This document shows positions 8,292 to 16,818 of a stretch of DNA of 64,000 nt, piece by piece; positions within the stretch are counted from its first letter, which is position 1; the number at the start of each line of letters is the position of its first letter. The notes beneath the pieces were generated by a model. It had not been told where the DNA came from and did no database searches. It saw only the letters and a program-made list of their open reading frames with translations. This stretch comes from Sinosporangium album. Lineage in GTDB: Bacteria > Actinomycetota > Actinomycetes > Streptosporangiales > Streptosporangiaceae. The stretch is from contig NZ_FNCN01000014.1 in the NCBI RefSeq assembly GCF_900100605.1, positions 1-64,000 on the forward strand, given 5' to 3'. Made by a program: the position numbers and the translations under genes.

Positions 8292-10121
8292 TTACCGGTA
8301 GTAATCCGGGTAGTCCGGGTCAGGAGCCCGGTGGCTGCCGCGCGATCCCCGGCGGCGGCCCGGCTCGCCGGGGGAGGCGGAGCCATCGGCCGCAGTGCCA
8401 GTGCCGCTGCTGCCAGTGCCAGTGCCAGTGCCGCTGCCGGAGCCGGGGCCGTACATGTCGCCGAAGGACGGCCACGAGTCCGTGCCGGCCTGCGGGGCGG
8501 GGCCGCCGGCCCGCGGCGGGTCGGCCGGGCGGGCGGGGCCGCCCGCCGGCTCGTGCGGGGAGACCGCTCGCGCGGGGCCGGTCGTCGTGGAGGCGGCCGG
8601 GGTGGGGCCGGTGACGGCGTCGTCGTCGATCGTGGCCCAGCCGGAGCGCACCTCGTAGCTCTTCGGGTAGGTCTGCTCGCGTGACGTGCCGTAGGCCCGT
8701 GCCGACGGCCACGAGGCCGCCACGGCGGAGCGGCCGGGAGCGGCCGGAGGGTGGGTCGGCGCTGCGGCGGGCTGCACGGGGTGGGGGGCCGTGACGGGCT
8801 GCGCGGGCGTCGACTGGTCGTCGAAGATGTCGGAGGCCCCGGGGTGGGCGGGATTGGGAGGGTAGGACCCGGTGCGCGGCCAGGTGGCGTCGGTGGAGTC
8901 CGGTCCGCCGAAGGCGGGGGCGCCGCTCGGATAGGCGCCGCCGCGCGGGTCGGCGGGGGCCCCGGAGGGTGTCGCAGCGGGGGCCCCGGCGGCGGGCATG
9001 GAGGGGGCCGCCGGAGCGGGGAACCCTCCCGTGGCACGGCGCCTGGCCGCCGGAGGAACGGCGGGGGCGGGCGGATGCGGCCCCGGCTGACCCGCGGGGG
9101 GCGTGCCGACGCCTCGGCCTGCCGGGCCCACGTCGCCGACCGGGGCACCGCCCGTCGCGAGCGCGTCGCCGGCGGGAGTCTCCGCCCCGCGGGCCGTGGA
9201 GCGCGTGGTCCTGCTCGACGCGCGGTTCGCCGTACGGCTCCCGCCCCGTCCCCCGGAGCCGCGCGCGGGGGGCTCGGCGGGGGCGTGCGGGTCGACGGCG
9301 CGCGACCCGCGGCCGGACGCGCGGCGCCCCGGCGCGGGTGTCTCGCGCGGGCCGGCGCCGTGGGGCGCGTCGTGGGGCGCGTCGTGGGGCGCGGCCTGGC
9401 GGGCGGAGGTCTCGCGGGGCGCGGAGGCGTGCTGCGCCGGGGGTTGCTGCGCGGGAGGCTGCTGTCCGGGGGCGTACTGCGCGAGGACCTCGGGCGTGGG
9501 GGCCGCGAACGTCATGGTCTTCTGCTCGGCGAGCACGGCGGCCGACGTCACGGGCGCCGGGTGCGGCGCCGCGGGCTCGACCAGGTCGGCGAGGCCCTGC
9601 CCGCCCACGGGCATCTGCCCGCCGGCGAGATTCGGCAGCGGCGCCTGCATGGTGACCGCGTCGGCCGACACGGGTGCGCCGGTCGCGGGCGCCGCGGCGG
9701 GAAGCTCGGGGTTCTCCGCGTCCGAGAGGGGACGGCTCGCGCCGACCTTGGCCGCGATCGACCCGCCGAAGCCGCCGTCGTCGGCGCGCACCCGGCCCCA
9801 GTATTCCTCGTCGTAGTCGTCGGCTGTGCCGAACTCGTCCACGCCGCGGCGCCCGCGGGGCCCGCCGACGCGGGGCACCGACGGTTTCGGGCGCGGCACG
9901 TCGATCGGGCTGAAGTCGGGCGTGAACTTGTCCATCCGAGGTTCGGAGGCGGCGAACTCGTCGGTTGACCGGCTCGGCTTGACCTCCTCTTGCTCGGCCA
10001 TCTCTTTCAGCCGCTCCGGGGGGAGCGCGCTCTCCCGGCGGCTCATCGACCGCATGCCCAGTGCCACGACGACGAGCACGAGGAGCACGACGGCGACGAG
10101 ACTCAAAACGACCGCAGTCAT
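8292..10121 (-). CDS. Membrane-anchored proline-rich hypothetical protein
   Basis: A 609-residue protein with one N-terminal membrane helix (residues 4-22) and then a low-complexity tail very rich in Pro, Ala, Gly and Ser, probably disordered and cytoplasmic or periplasmic. The only less biased part is residues 25-130, with acidic and charged segments such as MDKFTPDFSPIDVP and DDYDEEYWGRVRADDGG, the latter typical of conserved actinobacterial proteins of unknown role. Near the C-terminus a 6-bp repeat (GTGCCA on the minus-strand complement) gives a Gly-Ser-Gly-Thr run. No enzyme motif is visible. ATG 10121 starts directly at the membrane helix. Confidence 0.65.
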   Translation of the reverse strand: MTAVVLSLVAVVLLVLVVVALGMRSMSRRESALPPERLKEMAEQEEVKPSRSTDEFAASEPRMDKFTPDFSPIDVPRPKPSVPRVGGPRGRRGVDEFGTADDYDEEYWGRVRADDGGFGGSIAAKVGASRPLSDAENPELPAAAPATGAPVSADAVTMQAPLPNLAGGQMPVGGQGLADLVEPAAPHPAPVTSAAVLAEQKTMTFAAPTPEVLAQYAPGQQPPAQQPPAQHASAPRETSARQAAPHDAPHDAPHGAGPRETPAPGRRASGRGSRAVDPHAPAEPPARGSGGRGGSRTANRASSRTTRSTARGAETPAGDALATGGAPVGDVGPAGRGVGTPPAGQPGPHPPAPAVPPAARRRATGGFPAPAAPSMPAAGAPAATPSGAPADPRGGAYPSGAPAFGGPDSTDATWPRTGSYPPNPAHPGASDIFDDQSTPAQPVTAPHPVQPAAAPTHPPAAPGRSAVAASWPSARAYGTSREQTYPKSYEVRSGWATIDDDAVTGPTPAASTTTGPARAVSPHEPAGGPARPADPPRAGGPAPQAGTDSWPSFGDMYGPGSGSGTGTGTGSSGTGTAADGSASPGEPGRRRGSRGSHRAPDPDYPDYYR

Positions 10122-10284
10122 TGCACCACCCTCAAGGCCATGGCCTTCCAGCGGCGCCGGTGAGGTCGCGCGGCCATCGACGCGACCTGCCCCCCTTGTT
10201 CACCTGCGCTCAGCGAATGGAACTGATTGTGTCGGACCACTATGAGCGTTGTCACACCCTATGTGAAGAATTGATAACTCATGA

Positions 10285-10884
10285 CTACCTCCGGTTTTCG
10301 CGGGGCGACTCGATGCCTGTGGCGGTCAGTCGCCCTCTCGCGATGGTCTGGGAGGCGATGTCTTGCAAAAGGCCCTCGGACAGGGAGAGGGGGGCGCTCT
10401 TCCCGTTGGTGACGACCTTCTCGCGTAGCGCGTAAACGCTGAACCGGTAGGTGCCCTGCGGATTGCACGGGGGCACGTATGCCGCCGTTCCCTGACTTGT
10501 CTGCCCCTGCCGGGCACCGTCGGGGAGGTTGTCGGCGATGTTCTCCGGCACCTCGGTGGTGCCGGGAGGGATGTCGAAAAGGACCCAGTGGACCTGGGAA
10601 CCGGCCAGTGAGCTGTCGTCGACCACGATGGCGATCGACTTGGCGTCCGCCGGCACGAAGGACCAGCGCAGTGGAGGGTTGCCCTGCGTCCCGTGGCAGG
10701 AATATCCGGACGGCAGCGGATCGCCGTCTCTGAGTTGGGGGCTGGAGACCACGAACTCCGCCACGGCCGGCGGGTCCGAGGACTTGCCGAGGATTCCGCA
10801 GCCGGACACGCAGACAGCGAGCGCCGTCACCGCAGCGGTGATGGAGGCCCGGCGCGCGGCTGCGAAGGTCGTTGGCTGCCCCAT
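10285..10884 (-). CDS. PEBP/YbhB-family lipoprotein
   Basis: A 199-residue protein of the phosphatidylethanolamine-binding / Raf kinase inhibitor-like family. It has a signal sequence ending in the lipobox VSGC (Cys near residue 29), so it should be attached to the outside of the membrane. Family motifs seen are the DGDPLPSGYSCHG segment, PPLRWSFVPADAKSIAIVVDD, VHWVLFDIP with the ligand-pocket His, and YRFSVYAL. Ligand and function of the bacterial members are not established. ATG 10884 is the natural start. The gene is divergent from the AfsR-like regulator, with about 90 bases between the two starts. Confidence 0.88.
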   Translation of the reverse strand: MGQPTTFAAARRASITAAVTALAVCVSGCGILGKSSDPPAVAEFVVSSPQLRDGDPLPSGYSCHGTQGNPPLRWSFVPADAKSIAIVVDDSSLAGSQVHWVLFDIPPGTTEVPENIADNLPDGARQGQTSQGTAAYVPPCNPQGTYRFSVYALREKVVTNGKSAPLSLSEGLLQDIASQTIARGRLTATGIESPRENRR

Positions 10885-10977
10885 GCCCGATGATGCTACG
10901 CGGATTCGAACGCTGGGCTGACCCGTTCCGCCGGTTCGGTGGCGCGGAATTCACCCGGAATCCGACAGAATCTAGGG

Positions 10978-13900
10978 ATGGAGGGGTTGGGATCGGACGC
11001 GGAGACGAGCTTTGCCGTCCTCGGCCCCCTCCAGGTCGGACACGGTGGAAAGCCCGTCCAGATCGGCGGTCGGCGCCTGCGGGCGCTTCTGTCGCTGCTC
11101 GCGGGAAGCGCCGGCAAAACGGTGTCCAGCTCCGTTCTCGTCGACGGCGTCTGGGGCGAAAGCCCACCGGCGAATGTGACGAACGCCCTTCAAGCTCTGG
11201 TGTCGCGAGCGCGTGCCGCGCTCGCTCCGGGGGCTTCGCGCGAGGGCGGAGCGCTCGTCGCGGGCGACGCCACCGGATACCGTCTCGCCGTCTCGCCCGG
11301 CCAGGTCGACGCCCACCGCTTCGCGGCCCTCGCGGACACGGGCCGCCGCGCGCTGGCCGGCGGTGACGCGCACCTCGCGTGGACCTCGCTCGGCGAAGCG
11401 CTCGCGCTGTGGCGCGGCCCCGTCTTCACCGACCTCGCGGACGGGGACACCGCCTCGCTGTGGACCGCCCGCCTGGAGGCGGCCCGCCTGGCCGCCCTGG
11501 AGGACCGGTTTGAGGCCGCTCTGCGCCTCGGCCGCTTCGCGCAGGCCACCGCGGGCCTGCCCGCGCTCGTCGCCGCGCATCCGCTGCGGGAGCGGTTGCG
11601 GGCCCAGCTCATGCGCGCGCTGTACGGCGAGGGTCGCCACGTCGAGGCCCTCGCGGCCTACGAGGACGCCCGTGAGACGTTCGCCGACCGGCTCGGCGCC
11701 GACCCCTCGCCCGACCTGGCGGCCGTCCACCTCGCCATGCTCAAGGGCGAATGGCGCGAGGAGCGCGGCGCCCCGCCCGAGCCCCCGCCCGACCCGGCCC
11801 CCGGCCCGGTCTCCGACGCGGCCCCCGGCGGCGTCGCCATGCGGCACGCACCGGCACCCCCCGACGCGGAGCGGACGCGCCGGAGCACCCTGCCCGCGCG
11901 CCTGACAAGTTTCGTCGGCAGGGAAACGGATGTCGCCGCGGTCGGCGACCTGCTGGCCGCGAACCGGCTGGTCACGCTGCTCGGCCCGGGAGGTGCGGGC
12001 AAGACCAGGCTCGCCGTGGAGTCGGCCGAGCCGCTCGCCGGGCACGGGCGCCTGCCGGGCGGGGTGCGCCTGGTCGAGCTCGCCGGAGTGGCGGCGGGCG
12101 CCGACGCGCGCGAGGTGGCCGAAGCCGTGAGCGCCGCCGTCGGAGTGCGGCCGGGCCATTTCCAGCCGGGGCTCGCCGCCGTCGAAGCGCAGCGGCCGCA
12201 CGACCCCTTGGAGCGGCTGCTGGGTGCGTTGACGGGCAGGCACCTGCTGATCATACTCGACAATTGCGAACACGTGATCGAATCGGCCGCCCTGGTGGTC
12301 GACCAGGTGCTCGCCGAGTGCCCCGAGGTGCGGGTGCTCGTCACCAGCAGGGAACCCTTGAACATCACGGGAGAGACCCTCTGGGCCGTCTCACCGCTGC
12401 ACGTGCCCTCGCCCGGCGAGCCCGCGCGGTCGTCGGCGGAGGCTCCCGCCGTACGGCTGTTCGCCGACAGGGCCGCCGCCGTACGCTCGGGGTTCTCCGT
12501 CGCCGACCACCTCGACGTGGTCGTCCGCATCTGCCGGGAACTGGATGGCATGCCGCTGGCCATCGAACTGGCCGCGGCCCGGCTCCGGTCGATGTCGCCG
12601 CAGGACCTCGCCGACCGCCTCGACGACCGGTTCCGGGTGCTGACCGGCGGCAGCCGTACGGCACTGCCACGGCACAAGACGCTCCGCGCCGTCGTCGAGT
12701 GGAGCTGGGACCTGCTCGACGAGCGCGAGCGCATGCTCGCCCGGCGGTTCGGGGTGTTCGCCGGAGGCGCGAGGCTGGCCGCGGCCGAGCGGGTGTGCGG
12801 CGGGGAGGGCCTCGACCCGGCCGACGTGCTGGACCTGCTCGGACGCCTGGTCGACAAGTCCCTGGTCACCGTCACCGTCGAGGGCGGGCGCTCCGGTGAG
12901 GCCCGCTACACCATGCTGGAGACCATCCGCGCCTACGCGCTGGAGCGGCTTTCGGAGTCGGGGGAGCGGGAGCGGATGCGGCTCGCCCACGCTGAACACG
13001 TCACGCGGTTCGTGGAGGAGATCGAGCCGGGGCTTCGCGACCGCAGGCAGCTCGACGTGCTGGCGGCGATGTCCGCCGAGCACGACAACGCGTCCGCCGC
13101 GATCCGCTGGGCCGTCGACGCGGGGCGCGGCGACATCGCGCTGCGGCTCGTAGGGGCGCTCGGCTGGTATTGGTGGCTGACCGGCCACCGCAATGAGGCG
13201 GTCGCCCGCAGCCGTGAGGCGCTGCGCGCGGGCGAGGGCGCCCCGCCGCACGCGCGGCTGGTGGTCCGGGCGGTCCACAACCTCAACGTCTACGAGCAGC
13301 TGCAGCTCGTCTCGGGCACGGAGGCCGCGGCGCTGCTGCGGGACATACAGGAGTCGGCCGTCGCGGTGGGGCGCGAGTCCCACCCGTTCGCCGCGATGGC
13401 GACGAGCGTCATCGCCCTCGCCGCCGACGAGCATACGGAGCCCGACTGCGTGGCAGCGTTGCGCACCCACTCGGACCCGTGGGTGCGCACCTGGGCGCGC
13501 ATGCTCAGGGGATTCCTCGGGATCGGGAACGGCAGGGTGGCCGAGGGAGAGCGGGAGACCGAGCTGGCACTCGCGGGCTTCGAGGCCCTGGGCGACCGGT
13601 GGGGCGCCGCAAGCTGCCTGGCGGCCCTGGCCGAGACCAACTACCTGCGGGGACGGGTCGGGGAGTCCGCCGACCAGTCGCGGGCGGCCATCGCCATGAC
13701 GGAGGAGTTCGGAGCGCCGGAGCACACGCTCCACTTGCGCGGCCGTCTCGCCGCCTCGTTGTGGACGGCCGGGGAGAGGGAGGCCGCCGAGGCGGAGCTC
13801 GCCCGGGCGGTTCAGATCATGACGGAGGCGTGGGACCCCCTCACCGCCGTCATCCTGCTGGTCCTGCGCGGCGACTTCGCGCGTGAGAGGGGACGGTACG

Positions 13901-14328
13901 CCGAGGCCCGGCGCGACTACACCGAGGCCCTGGCGCTGATCGGCCGGTCGCGCCAAGCGCTCGACACGATGCGGGCGCCCGCCTGCACCTCGCTGGCCAT
14001 GCTCGCCCTTCAGGAAGGCGACCTTGAGGAGGCGCGGCTCCTGATGGCCGACGCCCTGGAGTCGGCGATGCTCCGTGCCGAGGGGCCCGTGGTGAGCGTG
14101 GCGGCGGTCGGGTGCGCCTCGCTCGCATTCGCCGACGGCGAGCCCGAGAGGGCGGCCATGCTGCTCGGCTGGGCGGCGCGGATGCGCGGTTTCGAGGAAG
14201 TGGTCGGCTTCGACCACGTGCGCGTCACCGAGGCCGTGAGGGCCGCGCTCGGCACCGAGGAGTTCTCCCGGTGCCACGAGCGCGGCCGGCGTGTGTCCCG
14301 CGAGGGCGCCGCCGCGCTCGTGCGCTGA
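10978..14328 (+). CDS. AfsR-like SARP/BTAD transcriptional regulator with NB-ARC ATPase and TPR-like repeats
   Basis: A large (about 1116-residue) regulator of the AfsR/SARP class. Order: winged-helix DNA-binding domain (about 8-95, beginning FAVLGPLQV), bacterial transcriptional activation domain (about 105-250), a disordered linker, an NB-ARC-type ATPase with Walker A GPGGAGKTR and Walker B LIILDNCEH, then a long helical C-terminus with tetratricopeptide-like segments. SARPs bind direct heptamer repeats and activate neighbouring biosynthesis or export genes. It converges on the ABC exporter operon whose promoter has such repeats (16160-16220). ATG 10978 is preferred to GTG 10939. Confidence 0.92.
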   Translation: MEGLGSDAETSFAVLGPLQVGHGGKPVQIGGRRLRALLSLLAGSAGKTVSSSVLVDGVWGESPPANVTNALQALVSRARAALAPGASREGGALVAGDATGYRLAVSPGQVDAHRFAALADTGRRALAGGDAHLAWTSLGEALALWRGPVFTDLADGDTASLWTARLEAARLAALEDRFEAALRLGRFAQATAGLPALVAAHPLRERLRAQLMRALYGEGRHVEALAAYEDARETFADRLGADPSPDLAAVHLAMLKGEWREERGAPPEPPPDPAPGPVSDAAPGGVAMRHAPAPPDAERTRRSTLPARLTSFVGRETDVAAVGDLLAANRLVTLLGPGGAGKTRLAVESAEPLAGHGRLPGGVRLVELAGVAAGADAREVAEAVSAAVGVRPGHFQPGLAAVEAQRPHDPLERLLGALTGRHLLIILDNCEHVIESAALVVDQVLAECPEVRVLVTSREPLNITGETLWAVSPLHVPSPGEPARSSAEAPAVRLFADRAAAVRSGFSVADHLDVVVRICRELDGMPLAIELAAARLRSMSPQDLADRLDDRFRVLTGGSRTALPRHKTLRAVVEWSWDLLDERERMLARRFGVFAGGARLAAAERVCGGEGLDPADVLDLLGRLVDKSLVTVTVEGGRSGEARYTMLETIRAYALERLSESGERERMRLAHAEHVTRFVEEIEPGLRDRRQLDVLAAMSAEHDNASAAIRWAVDAGRGDIALRLVGALGWYWWLTGHRNEAVARSREALRAGEGAPPHARLVVRAVHNLNVYEQLQLVSGTEAAALLRDIQESAVAVGRESHPFAAMATSVIALAADEHTEPDCVAALRTHSDPWVRTWARMLRGFLGIGNGRVAEGERETELALAGFEALGDRWGAASCLAALAETNYLRGRVGESADQSRAAIAMTEEFGAPEHTLHLRGRLAASLWTAGEREAAEAELARAVQIMTEAWDPLTAVILLVLRGDFARERGRYAEARRDYTEALALIGRSRQALDTMRAPACTSLAMLALQEGDLEEARLLMADALESAMLRAEGPVVSVAAVGCASLAFADGEPERAAMLLGWAARMRGFEEVVGFDHVRVTEAVRAALGTEEFSRCHERGRRVSREGAAALVR

Positions 14329-14339
14329 GCGATCCACCT

Positions 14340-15149
14340 TCAGCGCCCGCGGCGGAAGGCCCGCACTGCGAGCGGCGCGAACACCACGATGACCCCCACC
14401 GCCCACAGCAGCGAGTTCGTCGTCGGCGCGGCGACCTCGCCGCCGATCAGCATGCCGCGTACGGCGTCGGCGAGCTGGGACACCGGGTTCACCTCGGCCC
14501 AGGTCCGCAGCCAGCCGGGCATCGTCTCGGAGGGGACGAACGCGTTACTGGTGAAGGTCAGCGGCATGATCAGCGAGAAGGTGAGGAGCTGCACCCGCTC
14601 CGGGTTCTTGGCGGTAAGGCCGACCAGCACGGCCAGCCACGACATGGACAGCGTGAAGACCATCAGTAGGGCCACGGTGCCGAGCACGCCCCCCACGCCG
14701 TTCTGCACGCGGAATCCGAGGAGCGCGCCGATGCCGAGGAACAGGCCGAGCGCCCAGAGCTGCTTCACGCTGTCGGCGACGATGCGCCCGGTCAGGGGCG
14801 CGGTGCGGGCGATGGGCAGGCTGCGCAGGCGGTCGAACACCCCTTTGGCGATGTCGGTGTTGAGGGCGATCGCCGTACCGACAGTGGAGTAGAGCACGTT
14901 CTGCGCGATGATGCCGGGCAGTGCGAACTGCAGGTAGTCGGTGGTGTTCCCGGCGATCGCGCCGCCGAAGACGTAGACGAAGAGCAGCAGGAGCATGATC
15001 GGCTGGACGCTGAGCCCCAGCAGCTCCCACGGGTCGTGCTTGATCTGCACGAGGTTGCGCCACGTCAGCGTCAGCGAGTGGTTCAGAGTGGCCCTGGGGC
15101 CCACGCGCCTGGCCGCGGGCTTCGGCAGGGTCTCGGTCAGGGTGGTCAC
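14340..15149 (-). CDS. DrrB-type ABC transporter permease
   Basis: A 269-residue ABC-2 family permease with about six membrane segments and the conserved stretch NPVSQLADAVRGML in its C-terminal half. It is the membrane partner of the ATPase gene upstream: the ATPase stop and this GTG start overlap in GTGA (15146-15149), implying translational coupling. DrrAB-type pairs export drugs, antibiotics or lipids; the substrate here is unknown. The gene ends 11 bases beyond the stop of the convergent AfsR-like regulator gene. The longer open frame extending to 15593 is only the shadow of the ATPase gene. Confidence 0.9.
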   Translation of the reverse strand: MTTLTETLPKPAARRVGPRATLNHSLTLTWRNLVQIKHDPWELLGLSVQPIMLLLLFVYVFGGAIAGNTTDYLQFALPGIIAQNVLYSTVGTAIALNTDIAKGVFDRLRSLPIARTAPLTGRIVADSVKQLWALGLFLGIGALLGFRVQNGVGGVLGTVALLMVFTLSMSWLAVLVGLTAKNPERVQLLTFSLIMPLTFTSNAFVPSETMPGWLRTWAEVNPVSQLADAVRGMLIGGEVAAPTTNSLLWAVGVIVVFAPLAVRAFRRGR

Positions 15150-16114
15150 GCGGACACCGCCTCCTTGACGTGTCGTGCGGGCTGTGCGGGGTTGTCGCCG
15201 GTGAGCGCCAGGAAGACCTCGTCGAGGCTGGACTTCCGCAGCGTCAGCTCCGCTGCCACCACGCCGAGGTCGTCGAGTGCGCGCACGATCGCCGGCACCA
15301 CCGCGGGGTCCTTCACGCGCACCGACACCCGTCCCTCCGCGACGTCCGGCCTCACCCCGACGACGGTGGCGACCACGCTCTCCGCCTGGCCGAGCCGTTC
15401 GCCGTCCACCGGCTTGAGCTCCAGCACCTGGGTGCCGGTCGTGGCCTTCAACTCGTCCGGGGTTCCAGAGGCGATCACGCGGCCGTGGTCGAACACCACG
15501 ATGTCGTCGGCGAGCTGGTCGGCCTCCTCCAGGTATTGGGTGGTCAGCAGCACCGTCACCCCGTCGGCGATCAGGCTGCGCACCACACCCCACAGTTCAG
15601 TACGGCTGCGCGGGTCGAGCCCGGTCGTGGGCTCGTCGAGGAACAGCACCTGCGGCCTGCCCACCAGGCTCGCGGCGAGGTCGAGTCGCCGCCGCATGCC
15701 GCCCGAGTACGTCTTGGCCGCCCGGTCCGCCGCCTCGGTGAGCTCGAACCGGGTGAGCAGCTCCGCCGCCCTCGCCTTGGCCGCCCGTCTCGGCAGGTCG
15801 AGCAGCCGTCCGATCATGACGAGGTTCTCGGTGCCGGTCAGCGACTCGTCCACCGAGGCGTACTGCCCGGTCAGGCCGATCAGCGAGCGCACCTGGTGGG
15901 CGTCGCGCACCACGTCGAACCCGCCGACCTCGGCCCTGCCCGCGTCGGGGCGGATCAAGGTGGCCAGGACCCTTACCGCGGTGGTCTTCCCGGCTCCGTT
16001 CGGCCCGAGCACGCCGAGCAGTCGGCCCTGCGGCACCACGAGGCCCACGCCGTCCAGCGCCTTGGTCGCGCCGTAGTGTTTCGCCAGACCTTCGGCCTGG
16101 ATCGCATATCGCAT
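15146..16114 (-). CDS. DrrA-type daunorubicin-resistance family ABC ATPase
   Basis: A 322-residue ABC ATPase. Walker A is GPNGAGKTT (residues 37-45), the signature is YSGGMRRRL, and Walker B with the following D-loop is VLFLDEPTTGLD. The C-terminal extension ends with LDEVFLALTG, the mark of the DrrA family of drug exporters. ATG 16114 is preceded by AGGGCGGAGAA at a normal distance; the frame extending to 16324 has no ribosome site. It forms an operon with the permease gene by a 4-base overlap. Four GCTGACA heptamers lie 46-106 bases upstream and probably mediate control by a SARP-type activator. Confidence 0.93.
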   Translation of the reverse strand: MRYAIQAEGLAKHYGATKALDGVGLVVPQGRLLGVLGPNGAGKTTAVRVLATLIRPDAGRAEVGGFDVVRDAHQVRSLIGLTGQYASVDESLTGTENLVMIGRLLDLPRRAAKARAAELLTRFELTEAADRAAKTYSGGMRRRLDLAASLVGRPQVLFLDEPTTGLDPRSRTELWGVVRSLIADGVTVLLTTQYLEEADQLADDIVVFDHGRVIASGTPDELKATTGTQVLELKPVDGERLGQAESVVATVVGVRPDVAEGRVSVRVKDPAVVPAIVRALDDLGVVAAELTLRKSSLDEVFLALTGDNPAQPARHVKEAVSA

Positions 16115-16159
16115 CGTCGTTCTCCGCCCTTTCGCTTCACACCGAGTGTGCGAGGGCGT

Positions 16160-16220
16160 GCTGACAGCTCCCTGAGGGGCCGCTGACAGGCCGTACGGCA
16201 CCGCTGACATATCGCTGACA
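16160..16220 (-). promoter_or_regulatory. Direct heptamer repeats, candidate SARP operator of the ABC exporter
   Basis: GCTGACA (TGTCAGC on the coding strand of the ABC genes) occurs at 16160, 16182, 16203 and 16214, with a degenerate CCTGAGG at 16171. The spacings of 22, 21 and 11 bases match the 11-bp helical phasing of SARP sites (established for DnrI, ActII-ORF4 and AfsR). About nine bases beyond the last repeat is a weak -10-like CACACT. The exporter operon is next to an AfsR-like regulator gene. Confidence 0.65.
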
Positions 16221-16314
16221 CGTCTGTTTTGCCAGGTGAGAGGGCACTTCGCCCTGAGGTGAGAGGGTCGAAGGGGAGAGCCGCATGTGGTCGAAACCGG
16301 GCTAGGCTGGGCAG

Positions 16315-16818
16315 GTGACCGCACCGCTACGCGATCCCATCAATCGTGTCTCCAAAAACGCCATCAAACTCTGGATGCTCGAATCTTTTATCGGATTCGT
16401 CGTGATGGTGGGAGGGGCGCTTCTCCTATCCCGCTGGCTTTCGGGCCGGGACTGGGCCTGGGTGCCCGAATGGATCGACTGGCTGCCGATCGCCACGGCC
16501 GCCGTGGTCGGCCCGCTCGGCGTCCTTGAGCCGATCAAGCGCTACGCCGTACACCGCTGGGAGCTGTCCAACGACGTGGTGTACGCGCGGTCCGGGTGGA
16601 TCGGGAAGAAGTGGGTTTTCGTCCCGGTCAGCCGTATTCAGACCGTCGACAAGGAGCAGGGGGTCATGGAGCGCCTCTTCGGCCTGGCGACCGTGGAGAT
16701 CCGTACCGCCTCCTACGCCGGGTCCTCCTCGATCAAGGGGCTGGACTACACCGTGGCCGCGAGCCTCGCGGGCACCCTGGCCCAGCGGGCCGAAGCCCTG
16801 AGGGACGACGCCACGTGA
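16315..16818 (+). CDS. PH-domain membrane protein (YdbS-like)
   Basis: A 167-residue bacterial PH-domain (bPH2) protein. Two membrane helices lie near residues 24-43 and 58-73, followed by the PH-like beta domain beginning YAVHRWELSNDVVYARSGW, with the typical VPVSRIQTVDKEQGVMERLFGLATVEI segment split by short loops. Function of the YdbS/YdbT pair is not firmly known; they are membrane proteins sometimes linked to export or stress. The GTG start at 16315 is followed at the other end by a GTGA overlap with the second PH gene, so both are made from one message. Confidence 0.88.
   Translation: MTAPLRDPINRVSKNAIKLWMLESFIGFVVMVGGALLLSRWLSGRDWAWVPEWIDWLPIATAAVVGPLGVLEPIKRYAVHRWELSNDVVYARSGWIGKKWVFVPVSRIQTVDKEQGVMERLFGLATVEIRTASYAGSSSIKGLDYTVAASLAGTLAQRAEALRDDAT

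Noticed and set aside
10895-10925. GGATTCGAAC resembling a tRNA T-arm on the minus strand
   Set aside because: The flanking bases cannot form a 5-bp T stem, and no anticodon or acceptor arm fits.
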